DNA from: a virus
Reading direction: 5' to 3' (one strand)
Length of the DNA: 53,046 nt
Virus record (IMG/VR): IMGVR_UViG_3300008339_008255
Coordinates: 1-53,046 of that record
Shown here: positions 1-6,184 of the stretch, one piece after another
Numbering within the stretch: position 1 is the first letter of the stretch
Layout: each line of letters opens with the position of its first letter
Translations under genes and position numbers: made by a program
The notes under the pieces: generated by a model
Seen by the model: the letters and a program-made list of their open reading frames with translations, nothing else
Database searches by the model: none
What the model was told of the DNA's origin: nothing

Positions 1-112
1 GTTCTCCTGCTTTAATCAATGAATTTAATTGTAGTGAAATACCATTTGCAAAACCAGCACCTGCTGTTTCTAATTTTTTAATGTCAACTACTGTTTTTCT
101 TTTATTTTCCAT
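1..112 (-). CDS. Partial CDS, unknown product (N-terminus only)
   Basis: The reading frame opens with ATG at 112 and runs off the left edge after 37 residues (MENKRKTVVDIKKLETAGAG and onward). It begins 9 bases after the stop of the HPRT gene, so it is probably co-transcribed with it. The visible part is soluble, with no signal peptide or recognisable domain. I cannot assign a function from this fragment. Confidence 0.6.
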   Translation of the reverse strand, partial: MENKRKTVVDIKKLETAGAGFANGISLQLNSLIKAGE

Positions 113-121
113 ATTTTAAAT

Positions 122-637
122 CTAATCAATTTCTTCTGACTTTCCAAATACTACAGAACGATTTCTATAAAGTCCTTTTTCTCCATCTAATCCATAACCG
201 CATAACCAAGCTTCATCTGTTAGTTCTATACCATGTAGTACAGGCCATTGACTTGTATGTTTTTTAAATAGTACTACTGGAGTAATAGAACGAGGTTTAT
301 GGTATTTTCCCAAATGATCTATTAATTTAGTTAATGTATTACCTGAATCCAGAATATCATCTATGACATACACATTTTTTCCTGTAATATCTGTAGTGAT
401 GTCTTTAGTTATCTTGACTGTGAATTGTTCTTGTCCTTGATAAGATTTAGCTTGGATAAAATCAATCTCACAATCTATATCTATAGATTTTACTAAATCA
501 GTAAAGAACATAAACGCTCCGTTCAACACACAAATCATTACTGGTGGGCTAGGATCATTGTAATGCTTATTATATATTTCAATAGCAATTTTGTCTACAG
601 CCGCTTGAAGTTGAGTTTTATTATATAGTATTCTCAT
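122..637 (-). CDS. Hypoxanthine/purine phosphoribosyltransferase
   Basis: The 171-residue protein has the length and order of bacterial hypoxanthine-guanine phosphoribosyltransferases (Hpt). The PRPP-binding signature VYVIDDILDSGNTL lies near residues 89-102, and a substrate-side segment with a LCGYGLDGEK motif lies near residues 145-154. The family converts hypoxanthine or guanine plus PRPP to IMP or GMP in the cytoplasm. The ATG shares one base with the stop of the upstream gene, typical of a translationally coupled operon. It sits at the end of the run that contains the que genes, so I infer it feeds purine salvage and possibly the GTP used for deazaguanine synthesis. That link is inference. 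The exact base preference cannot be read from sequence. Confidence 0.85.
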   Translation of the reverse strand: MRILYNKTQLQAAVDKIAIEIYNKHYNDPSPPVMICVLNGAFMFFTDLVKSIDIDCEIDFIQAKSYQGQEQFTVKITKDITTDITGKNVYVIDDILDSGNTLTKLIDHLGKYHKPRSITPVVLFKKHTSQWPVLHGIELTDEAWLCGYGLDGEKGLYRNRSVVFGKSEEID

Positions 638-1092
638 TACATATTAAAATTTTCGTTTTTCAATAATAAAAAGTCGCTAATATCTTTAGTACGTTTGTAA
701 CGTTTTTTAGCATCTATAATCTCATTTATAGATACTATACCATAGTACTTATTATTGTAGTAATAATATGTTGGCACTAAAGTTTGTTTATATGGATCAA
801 CAACTAATACATTTATAATATACCCGTTCTTTTTAAATTTATAATTTGCATCGTTTGCATACTGTCCATTATTTACTATATCAAAAAACTGTAAAGCTTT
901 TAAATAGTCTTTTTGTTTTTCAGTAGGATCAGTGACGATAATATCTAGATCGCCTATTGGTCTTGAAAAATTCAACCCATGTAATTTTAAGATTAATGAT
1001 CCTCCTAATCTAACGTTCTTTGTTGATGAGGCTTCAAGCAAATCATCAATAATAATTTGAAATGTGTTTAAGTAATTGTCTAATTCTTTCAT
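637..1092 (-). CDS. Nucleotidyltransferase-fold protein
   Basis: A 151-aa protein. Residues about 29-53 carry the Pol-beta-like nucleotidyltransferase signature: a glycine pair with serine (LGGSLIL), then a basic region, then GDLDIIV giving the paired aspartates that bind metal. Such minimal nucleotidyltransferases transfer NMP to a protein, RNA or small molecule, and some act as the toxin half of AbiEii or MNT pairs. No antitoxin partner is obvious here; the upstream neighbour is a lipoprotein. The substrate is unknown. The start is an ATG 6 bases after the previous stop. The fold call is moderately secure and the role is not. Confidence 0.6.
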   Translation of the reverse strand: MKELDNYLNTFQIIIDDLLEASSTKNVRLGGSLILKLHGLNFSRPIGDLDIIVTDPTEKQKDYLKALQFFDIVNNGQYANDANYKFKKNGYIINVLVVDPYKQTLVPTYYYYNNKYYGIVSINEIIDAKKRYKRTKDISDFLLLKNENFNM

Positions 1093-1098
1093 AACTTT

Positions 1099-1395
1099 TT
1101 ATTTAATTTGATTTATTGGATAATCTATTTCTATTTCCCACCCTTTATGCTTTTTATGTATATAATACAATAAATTTTTTATTTTATCAGCATGATCCAT
1201 ATTAACTAAGGTAAAGGTCATTTCTTTAGTATATCTATTATTATCTATAGAGTATTCTATTGCTTTTAATACAGCTACTGAGTCATTATTATAATAAATG
1301 ACATTATTATTTGTACTAAATTTTGTAGTGTCAATCTTTTTTATACTTGTACACCCTATAGCAGATATTACTGCTATTAATATTAATTTATTCAT
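1099..1395 (-). CDS. Small predicted lipoprotein
   Basis: A 98-aa protein opening with a short positive N-terminus, a hydrophobic stretch (LILIAVISAIG) and a Cys at residue 15 in a lipobox-like context SAIGC, so signal peptidase II processing and lipid anchoring are predicted. The mature part is small, polar and mixed charge, with no domain I recognise. It overlaps the stop of the preceding gene by 8 bases. Phage lipoproteins are often superinfection-exclusion factors (T5 Llp is the best known), which is a reasonable but untested guess here. Confidence 0.6.
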   Translation of the reverse strand: MNKLILIAVISAIGCTSIKKIDTTKFSTNNNVIYYNNDSVAVLKAIEYSIDNNRYTKEMTFTLVNMDHADKIKNLLYYIHKKHKGWEIEIDYPINQIK

Positions 1396-1633
1396 TTATT
1401 GGTTTTATTATAACTTCTGATTCTGTTTCTATTACTACTCTTGCTCCACAACTTAATAAAGGTTTAGCATCACATCCATCACCTCCATATATTACTTTGC
1501 TAGGACCTAATATCTCAACCTCATTACAATAAGTATTCTTTCTACCTTGCTTAACTGTTATAACTGGTAAGTTGGTACCTTTTGTCTTGTTTGATCTAAT
1601 GTGATGTTGGTTAACATGAATCCTAGTTTTCAT
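1388..1633 (-). CDS. Conserved phage hypothetical protein
   Basis: An 81-aa protein beginning MKTRIHVNQHHIRSNKTKGT and containing a glycine-rich middle and a C-terminal beta-like stretch (SCGARVVIETESEV). I recognise this N-terminal pattern as recurring in environmental phage genomes but know of no function. It begins 3 bases after the QueE stop and overlaps the lipoprotein start, so it is part of the same operon. Confidence 0.65.
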   Translation of the reverse strand: MKTRIHVNQHHIRSNKTKGTNLPVITVKQGRKNTYCNEVEILGPSKVIYGGDGCDAKPLLSCGARVVIETESEVIIKPINE

Positions 1634-1636
1634 AAC

Positions 1637-2509
1637 TTATACATTTAATGTTTTATTCCAAGCCGCAATATGTAAACGAGTTAAACCTCTAAACTTATAT
1701 TTTTTAGCCATCTCTAATACAAACTGAGTACGTTCTTCAAAGTTAGCAGCATCGTCTAAACCAGGCATACAAACCACATTTTTAAGTGGAATATTAAATG
1801 GTTCTACAAAGTCACGGAACATTTCAACTATATCATCTTCATTTGAAATAACGAACTTAAATTGGTAATTTGAATGTTCCATTATACGTTTGATAGCATC
1901 TGGATTGATGCGTTGTTTAGCATCTAAACCTGAATTAGATAGCTTAGGTGAGCAGTTGATTTGGTCTAATTGAATCCAAAGTGGTTCATCAATCACTACT
2001 GTACCGTTTGTTTCTATTTCACTAAATGCTGTTATCTTATCAGTACTTACTAAACCACCTGATATAATTTTATTAATTGATGGGTCTACCGATTTCCAGT
2101 ACTTATGAAAATTAACAATTGCTTCCTGATGTCCTTTAATTGTAGGTTCACCACCAGTCCAAATGATATGAATAGTACTATTTTTAATATCTTCGTAGAT
2201 ACCCTGCTCTTTCCATCGATCAATTAAATATTGAAAGTCTTGGTCTACACCTCTCCATAACCATTGAGATGTTGAATCACAAGTCCAAGTTGCTTTACCT
2301 TCATGATGTAAATCACCAATGAATATTTCTCCGTCTTCTAATGATTTGTCTTTTGCTAACTGATTAGCAAATTTTCTGCTCATACCACAGGTTAGGTTAC
2401 AAATACCTAAACGTACAAAGTATGATGGTATTCCTGATGATATACCTTCTCCTTGTACACTATAAAAGTCTGAGGATATTAATAATTTATTTGGGTCTAT
2501 TTTACTCAT
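1637..2509 (-). CDS. queE: QueE-like radical SAM 7-carboxy-7-deazaguanine synthase
   Basis: A 290-aa protein. QueE converts 6-carboxytetrahydropterin to 7-carboxy-7-deazaguanine using S-adenosylmethionine and a 4Fe-4S cluster. Visible signatures are FYSVQGEGISSG (residues about 15-26), cluster cysteines C37 and C41 followed by C77 in a TWTCDS context, GGEPT (119-123) for SAM binding, and a SEIETNGT segment. The third cluster cysteine is displaced by about 33 extra residues relative to the usual CX3CX2C, giving CX3CX35C. I chose ATG 2509 rather than an earlier start because ATGAGTAA overlaps the QueD stop and the protein then begins at the conserved core. Product family is confident; activity is inferred. 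Confidence 0.85.
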   Translation of the reverse strand: MSKIDPNKLLISSDFYSVQGEGISSGIPSYFVRLGICNLTCGMSRKFANQLAKDKSLEDGEIFIGDLHHEGKATWTCDSTSQWLWRGVDQDFQYLIDRWKEQGIYEDIKNSTIHIIWTGGEPTIKGHQEAIVNFHKYWKSVDPSINKIISGGLVSTDKITAFSEIETNGTVVIDEPLWIQLDQINCSPKLSNSGLDAKQRINPDAIKRIMEHSNYQFKFVISNEDDIVEMFRDFVEPFNIPLKNVVCMPGLDDAANFEERTQFVLEMAKKYKFRGLTRLHIAAWNKTLNV

Positions 2510-2963
2510 ATATAGCTGTATTTTTATTATGTTCCATAAATTCAACTCGAACTACTTTTACACGACCATCAGTTTCCTTTTTAATAAATTTATTTAATTT
2601 ATCATAAATGTATTTTGCAAATTGTTCTGCTCCTGTAGCTGGAATAATCCTTAATTGGATAAGATTATCTATCTCCATTTTATAAAATATTTCAATATAA
2701 GGATCATCATCTGCTATAATAACAGTATGATCAAACATATAGTCCATCCATGCTTTAGGGTTCATACCATCGATAGTTCCTTTGGCACGCTTCATACCAC
2801 CAAAATCCCAAACCCAATTGCGTTCGTCTAATTCGCCTTCAAACCATACTCTAAATGCTACTCCATAACCATGGAGAAATTTGCAGTGAGTACCTTCTGC
2901 TTTCCATTGACGGAATACACAACTGAATCCGTCAAATAATTTTGTTGATTGAAATTTTGTCAT
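2502..2963 (-). CDS. queD: QueD-like 6-carboxytetrahydropterin synthase family protein
   Basis: A 153-aa member of the 6-pyruvoyl-tetrahydropterin synthase fold, which makes 6-carboxytetrahydropterin from 7,8-dihydroneopterin triphosphate. The catalytic Cys (C27 in THCKFLHGYG), DFGGMK (residues 53-58), FDHT with catalytic-type D78-H79, and a C-terminal Glu in VEFMEHNKNTA are in the expected order. Two of the three zinc histidines of E. coli QueD are absent: the first His position reads SCVFRQW, and the HGH motif reads HGY. The start at 2963 is preferred because an earlier in-frame Met lies inside the terminator hairpin. The stop overlaps the queE start by 8 bases. Confidence 0.8.
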   Translation of the reverse strand: MTKFQSTKLFDGFSCVFRQWKAEGTHCKFLHGYGVAFRVWFEGELDERNWVWDFGGMKRAKGTIDGMNPKAWMDYMFDHTVIIADDDPYIEIFYKMEIDNLIQLRIIPATGAEQFAKYIYDKLNKFIKKETDGRVKVVRVEFMEHNKNTAIYE

Positions 2964-2974
2964 AATAATTTTAA

Positions 2975-3013
2975 AATAAAAAAACACCTCCCTCAAATGA
3001 AGGAGGTGTTAAC
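2975..3013 (-). terminator. Intrinsic terminator after the HTH-like gene
   Basis: On the minus strand AACACCTCC and GGAGGTGTT form a 9-bp stem with a 10-base loop, followed by a T run. It lies directly downstream of the small HTH-like gene (stop at 3020) and just upstream of queD, so queD-queE probably need read-through or their own promoter. Confidence 0.85.
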
Positions 3014-3019
3014 TAATGC

Positions 3020-3232
3020 TTAGGCATTAGCCATTTGACTGTTAGTTTTTCTAGAACGAGAAATGCTGTACATAGCGTTAGCTAATTCGTTGTTAACACT
3101 TCTTTCACCACGAATAACGTAGTTGATAAAACGTTCTGTGAAACCTGTCTTTGCGGCTAACCTTTGGGTGTCACCGTTTTGCTTACGAGCATTGTAAAAT
3201 GCTAGTTTTGCTGTTCTGTTTAATTTACTCAT
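3020..3232 (-). CDS. Small helix-turn-helix-like protein
   Basis: A 70-aa basic protein. Residues about 20-55 (DTQRLAAKTGFTERFINYVI then GERSVNNELANAMYSI) have the spacing of a Cro/C1-type helix-turn-helix, with a polar serine- and lysine-rich tail. It may be a DNA-binding regulator. It is separately terminated by a strong hairpin at 2975-3013. Its position between the GIY-YIG gene and queDE would allow it to control the modification cassette, which is inference. The HTH assignment is by eye only. Confidence 0.55.
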   Translation of the reverse strand: MSKLNRTAKLAFYNARKQNGDTQRLAAKTGFTERFINYVIRGERSVNNELANAMYSISRSRKTNSQMANA

Positions 3233-3261
3233 AACTTATTTATTTATTTAAATGTAAGATT

Positions 3262-3813
3262 TTAGTCTTGACCTTCCAAACTTTCTTTCCCTATTTCGCT
3301 AGCTACATATAAGGCATTTGAGTAGTATGTGCCTAATTTTTCAATAGCTTCTTGTGCTGTTACAGCATCAATAGCAAACATTTCTCTATTACCTGATACT
3401 CTATATTGGGCTAAATAATCATGTACTTCTTTTTCTAAGTAACGAGAGCCATAACATCTGAATTTATAAACTGGAATCCAAGGTGTTGGAACACCTGTAG
3501 CTTGGTTTATTTGTTTAGCTCGTTCTTCAACAGTATTAGTTGTCATACCTATTTTAACCATACCATGCATAGACTTATTTACTAAAACATATATCCACTC
3601 TTCTTTACGAATAGCGCCTGATGGATCTACTATAGGTTCATATAAGTAAACCATATCAAACCATCCAAACTTTCCCTCTTCCTCACTATATGGAAATAGA
3701 GGATCAGTACTTGGAATACGAGTATAATGAGTAGCAGTGTGCCAGAGATGATCTGGCACTCTGATATACAAGTGGGCTAGGTGTGGTTCAATATATATTT
3801 GTTTTTTTATCAA
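3262..3813 (-). CDS. GIY-YIG/T5orf172-like nuclease domain protein
   Basis: A 183-aa protein whose C-terminal half shows the T5orf172 variant of the GIY-YIG fold: WIYVLVNKSMHGMVKIGMTT (residues about 74-93), VEERAKQIN, and a late Glu/His segment (LEKEVHDYLAQYR). Such domains cut DNA and occur in free-standing phage endonucleases. The N-terminal 60 residues (HLYIRVPDHLWHTATHYTRI) are unlike a standard DNA-binding clamp. The frame opens with TTG at 3813, overlapping the TGA of the upstream membrane gene as TTGATAA. The next internal ATG would remove conserved-looking sequence, so I keep the TTG. It lies inside the que operon. Confidence 0.65.
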   Translation of the reverse strand: MIKKQIYIEPHLAHLYIRVPDHLWHTATHYTRIPSTDPLFPYSEEEGKFGWFDMVYLYEPIVDPSGAIRKEEWIYVLVNKSMHGMVKIGMTTNTVEERAKQINQATGVPTPWIPVYKFRCYGSRYLEKEVHDYLAQYRVSGNREMFAIDAVTAQEAIEKLGTYYSNALYVASEIGKESLEGQD

Positions 3814-3977
3814 ACTAGTTCTTCTACTATACCTATTCCTTCTGATATTGTAAGTACTACTGCTGCTGCTCCTATATTAAACGGTAATAATATATATCCA
3901 AGTATTCTAATACCAGATTTTATAAAACTTACTACTTGGTGGTTTTTAGGATCGGGATGTTTCTTTTTATTTTTCAT
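3810..3977 (-). CDS. 55-aa single-span membrane protein
   Basis: A small gene of 55 residues: a basic, polar head (MKNKKKHPDPKNHQ) followed by a long hydrophobic segment, roughly residues 22-50 (IRILGYILLPFNIGAAAVVL and on), ending in a short acidic tail (EELV). One transmembrane helix is likely. It overlaps the end of queC by 11 bases and the start of the GIY-YIG gene by 4 bases, so all three are coupled. I recall similar sequences in environmental phages but no function is known. Confidence 0.7.
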   Translation of the reverse strand: MKNKKKHPDPKNHQVVSFIKSGIRILGYILLPFNIGAAAVVLTISEGIGIVEELV

Positions 3978-4839
3978 GTTCTGATAGTACTTTAGTTACA
4001 TGTTCTACTACTGTTTCCCAAGTTACAGGACCAGTTTCATCTGCATACTCACAAGGATCAGGACGACCTAATTTAAGGAATGCTTCTACTCGTTCTACTG
4101 ATGATGCTGATTTGTAATCTGAGTACCATTTATTGTATGGACTACCAGCTTCTGTTCTTTCTAATATTAAAATTGGTTTATAACTTGTATTAGTACGTTT
4201 ATATACTTCATCAAAATCTAATCCTAATCTATTACAACAATCTAATCCATCAGCTAAAATAGTAAATTTATCTCCATATAAATAAGGAGTATATATTTTT
4301 ACTTTTTCAGCACCCCAATTTCCCATTTTGAATGCTTCAAAATCAGCATCTCTAAATTCTTGTCTACAATCAGGATAAATAGCATGATCACCTGCGTGGA
4401 TACCCATTGCAATATAACAATCTGTATTATTTTTATCTGCAATTGATAATGCTACTGCTTGAATAATAGAACTGAATATTTTATTACGATTAGGTACTAC
4501 AGTATCTTTCATGTTTTCTTCTGCGTAGTGACCTTCAGGTACTTCAGAACCACCTTCAACTAATGTAGAATTAAGTAATTGAGACAAACCATCTAGTTTG
4601 ATGATTTGGTGTTTTACATAGTATGGATAATCTACAGTTTTAGATTCTTCATCTACATTAAAATGACTATTAATATATTCTACTAAACTAGTTGCTCGTT
4701 CTAATTCTACTTTATGTTTTTGACCATAATTAAAACTTAAACATGTAACATCAAAACCCTCATTTAACAAATGAAGTAATAAAGTAGAAGAATCCATTCC
4801 TCCACTTAAACTCAAAACCGCATATTTTTTATTTTTCAT
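3967..4839 (-). CDS. queC: QueC-like 7-cyano-7-deazaguanine (preQ0) synthase, zinc site lost
   Basis: A 290-aa protein of the PP-loop ATPase superfamily. QueC makes preQ0 from 7-carboxy-7-deazaguanine, ammonia and ATP. The PP-loop SLSGGMDSS is at residues 10-18, followed by NYGQKH (37-42), VVPNRN (114-119) and GDHAIYPDCR (150-159), all in canonical order. The four zinc cysteines that precede the ERxEAF motif in QueC are absent: this protein reads WYSDYKSASSVERVEAF at about 238-254. ATG 4839 is chosen over a TTG two codons upstream. It overlaps the previous gene by 11 bases. Family is clear; whether it makes preQ0 or another product is open. Confidence 0.85.
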   Translation of the reverse strand: MKNKKYAVLSLSGGMDSSTLLLHLLNEGFDVTCLSFNYGQKHKVELERATSLVEYINSHFNVDEESKTVDYPYYVKHQIIKLDGLSQLLNSTLVEGGSEVPEGHYAEENMKDTVVPNRNKIFSSIIQAVALSIADKNNTDCYIAMGIHAGDHAIYPDCRQEFRDADFEAFKMGNWGAEKVKIYTPYLYGDKFTILADGLDCCNRLGLDFDEVYKRTNTSYKPILILERTEAGSPYNKWYSDYKSASSVERVEAFLKLGRPDPCEYADETGPVTWETVVEHVTKVLSEHEK

Positions 4840-5047
4840 TTTCAATCATATATTTTGTCTGAAAAAATTCTTGTAGAAATTCCCTAGTATATAAATTTAC
4901 ATAACCATGGTATGTTGGATTATCTATATAGCGAACTCTGTGAGGTTGTTTCCTAAGCTGGGCGTATTCGTTAACTTTTTTGCCTAAATCAGCGCCAGCT
5001 GCTTTACCTAAGTAATCATAAAGTGATATAAAATTTTCTTGTGACAT
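4829..5047 (-). CDS. Hypothetical protein upstream of queC
   Basis: A 72-aa charged protein (MSQENFISLYDYLGKAAGAD and onward), probably helical with an aromatic-rich C-terminus, no membrane segment and no domain I recognise. It overlaps queC by 11 bases and opens the cassette after the tRNA region. A TATATTTATA box lies 18 bases upstream of its ATG, so it may be the first gene of the queC-E transcript. Confidence 0.6.
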   Translation of the reverse strand: MSQENFISLYDYLGKAAGADLGKKVNEYAQLRKQPHRVRYIDNPTYHGYVNLYTREFLQEFFQTKYMIENEK

Positions 5048-5065
5048 AACTTTTATTTATTATAA

Positions 5066-5075
5066 TATAAATATA
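5066..5075 (-). promoter_or_regulatory. AT box upstream of the queC operon
   Basis: The minus strand reads TATATTTATA, 18 bases before the ATG of the 72-aa gene at 5047. It would place transcription of the queC run downstream of the tRNA genes. No -35 or -33 element is obvious. Confidence 0.4.
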
Positions 5076-5119
5076 AAGTAGAAGATTTGGCCTTCCAAAC
5101 CTACTAAAAATTTATTTTG

Positions 5120-5204
5120 TACTCGGGGCGGGACTTGAACCCGCACGTCTTTAAAGGACACAGGATTTTAAGTCCTGCGTGTCTACCAGTTCCACCACCC
5201 GAGC
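5120..5204 (-). tRNA. tRNA-Leu (UAA)
   Basis: An 85-nt type II tRNA. Acceptor GCTCGGG pairs with CCCGAGT (first pair G-U), the D-arm reads TGGTGGAACTGGTAGACAC, the anticodon loop carries TAA within GGACTTAAAATCC, the variable arm is GTCC-TTTAAA-GGAC, and the T-arm GCGGG-TTCAAGT-CCCGC is canonical. The discriminator is A and CCA is not encoded. It would decode UUA, expected to be frequent in this AT-rich phage. Confidence 0.93.
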
Positions 5205-5212
5205 ATTATTTG

Positions 5213-5355
5213 TAGTCAGGGTAGGACTTGCACCTACACCGCTTCCGTTTACCCGCACGACGAACGCTGAAACTCCTACGGTTTACTCTTTCGAGTGACG
5301 GCCAAGCTCTCCGTCTTTAATGTCGTGTTTTGCCTTTCTATTCAGCCACCTGACT
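5213..5355 (-). ncRNA. tRNA-like RNA element 1 (143 nt, no usable anticodon arm)
   Basis: The ends are those of a tRNA: AGTCAGG (5355-5349) pairs with CCTGACT (5220-5214), followed by discriminator A. A D-like hairpin (GCT/GGC) follows the 5' strand, and a T-arm GTAGG-TGCAAGT-CCTAC precedes the 3' strand. The middle is not a tRNA anticodon arm. A 6-bp stem (CACGAC/GTCGTG; 5322-5327 with 5256-5261) closes a multiway junction of three abutting hairpins: 5297-5315 (GACGG/CCGTC), 5285-5296 (ACTC-GAAA-GAGT) and 5270-5284 (AAAC/GTTT). A TTAA lies just inside the closing stem, where a Leu anticodon might have been. Function unknown. Confidence 0.65.
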
Positions 5356-5476
5356 ATATGCCTTTTTGAACAACGTTGAGAAGGCTAACTCTATCTCCTA
5401 TACGATGAGACGGTACTAGTGAGCATTGTTAAGAGGCTTTACCGGTATTACGATCCCCTCGCGAGCGGGGCTATTG
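5356..5476. other. Spacer between the two tRNA-like elements
   Basis: 121 bases without a plausible ORF. A GC-rich hairpin (5455-5470, CCCC...GGGG around a CGCG core) lies immediately 3' of element 2. A longer imperfect pairing (GCCT/AGGC with AACAA/TTGTT inside) spans much of the rest. It could be an RNA-processing spacer or part of one larger structured RNA. Confidence 0.4.
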
Positions 5477-5619
5477 TAGTCAGGACAGGACTTGAACCTG
5501 TATAACTCATAACAGTTGGTGTGAGTTATTTAATCCATTAGACGAGGTAATCAATCCACTAACCAACATTGATAATCCCTCTCTTCTAACTTCTGCGTCT
5601 ACCATTCCGCCACCTGACT
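5477..5619 (-). ncRNA. tRNA-like RNA element 2 (143 nt, kissing-loop candidate)
   Basis: Same length and same acceptor stem as element 1 (AGTCAGG/CCTGACT, discriminator A). The D-arm-like hairpin GCGGAATGGTAGACGC is typical of Leu-type tRNAs and the T-arm ACAGG-TTCAAGT-CCTGT is canonical. Between them lie GTTAGA/TCTAAT (5585-5590 with 5537-5542), enclosing GAGG/CCTC and ATCAAT/ATTGAT, and then a separate 7-bp hairpin TAACTCA/TGAGTTA (5503-5528). The two hairpin loops contain GTTGGT and ACCAAC, which could form a 6-bp kissing interaction. A second D-arm-like stretch (CGTCTAATGGATTA) lies inside. No normal 7-base anticodon loop is present. Confidence 0.65.
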
Positions 5620-5853
5620 ATTTTTCCTATCCTGAGATTCCAGATAGTAGATTTTAACGGTTTAGTTTTCTTGAAAACAAACACATTAGTGTCTTACCAC
5701 ATAAAACTAAAAAGCAGCATTACTGGGAGGAAACATGCCAGTATCCTTTATCCCCACGAGGTCGGCGTTTTTATTAGTAAGGATGTCCGGCCCAATACCC
5801 TATCCATTGTTTATGTCTTGGATTAAAGACTGCTGAGTATCTCTTACTCATTG
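5620..5853. other. Structured non-coding stretch between tRNA-Glu and the tRNA-like elements
   Basis: About 230 bases with no convincing gene. Read on the minus strand it contains ACTGG-11-CCAGT, a TTTAGTTTT/AAAACTAAA pairing enclosing ACAC-TAAT-GTGT, and a CTATC/GATAG hairpin. Together with the two tRNA-like elements and the flanking true tRNAs this looks like one continuous RNA locus. I see no T-arm here, so it is not another tRNA. Confidence 0.4.
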
Positions 5854-5925
5854 TACTCCCTACGAGAATCGAACTCGTCTTTCCAGGATGAAAACCTGAT
5901 GTCCTAACCGATAGACGAAAGGAGC
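5854..5925 (-). tRNA. tRNA-Glu (UUC)
   Basis: A 72-nt tRNA. Acceptor GCTCCTT pairs with AGGGAGT, the D-arm is GTCTATCGGTTAGGAC, the anticodon arm TCAGG-TTTTCAT-CCTGG carries TTC, and the T-arm ACGAG-TTCGATT-CTCGT is canonical. The discriminator is A and no CCA is encoded. It begins 4 bases after the stop of the 84-aa gene at 5930, so it is probably processed from the same transcript. Confidence 0.94.
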
Positions 5926-5929
5926 ATAC

Positions 5930-6184
5930 TTAATATATCATTAACAAGTGACCTTCTTTTGAAATGACTCTTGTTATACTATAGTCCTCAGACAATGTAC
6001 GAGCAGATACTTCTACTGCTTGTTGTAATAAACCATGTGCAAACGGATTCATAGGATCTATTAGTTTTTGTATTATAGTTGGATTATTTTTACCTATTTT
6101 AATCATATAAGCCTCCATTAGTTTAACACATTCATCTATGTTTAAGGGATGACCTCTAAAATATTTTATAATTAGGTCCTTCAT
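5930..6184 (-). CDS. Hypothetical protein between dpdA-like gene and tRNA-Glu
   Basis: An 84-aa, mostly helical protein (MKDLIIKYFRGHPLNIDECV and on) with no recognised domain. Its ATG shares one base with the stop of the DpdA-like gene (TAATG), so translation is coupled. Its C-terminus is short and hydrophobic (HLLMIY). It may be an accessory subunit of the modification enzyme, but only position suggests that. Confidence 0.6.
   Translation of the reverse strand: MKDLIIKYFRGHPLNIDECVKLMEAYMIKIGKNNPTIIQKLIDPMNPFAHGLLQQAVEVSARTLSEDYSITRVISKEGHLLMIY

Noticed and set aside
2964-2996. Longer start for queD at 2996
   Set aside because: Falls in the terminator of the previous gene; the conserved fold starts after Met at 2963.
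5213-5355. Group I intron inside a tRNA-Leu (element 1)
   Set aside because: The insert in the would-be anticodon loop is only about 60 nt, too small for a group I core, and lacks P3-P7 features.
5774-5851. 25-codon ORF beginning ATGAGTAAGAGA next to tRNA-Glu
   Set aside because: Very short, begins 3 bases after the tRNA, and lies in structured RNA. I considered a tmRNA-like tag but there is no ALAA-type ending.
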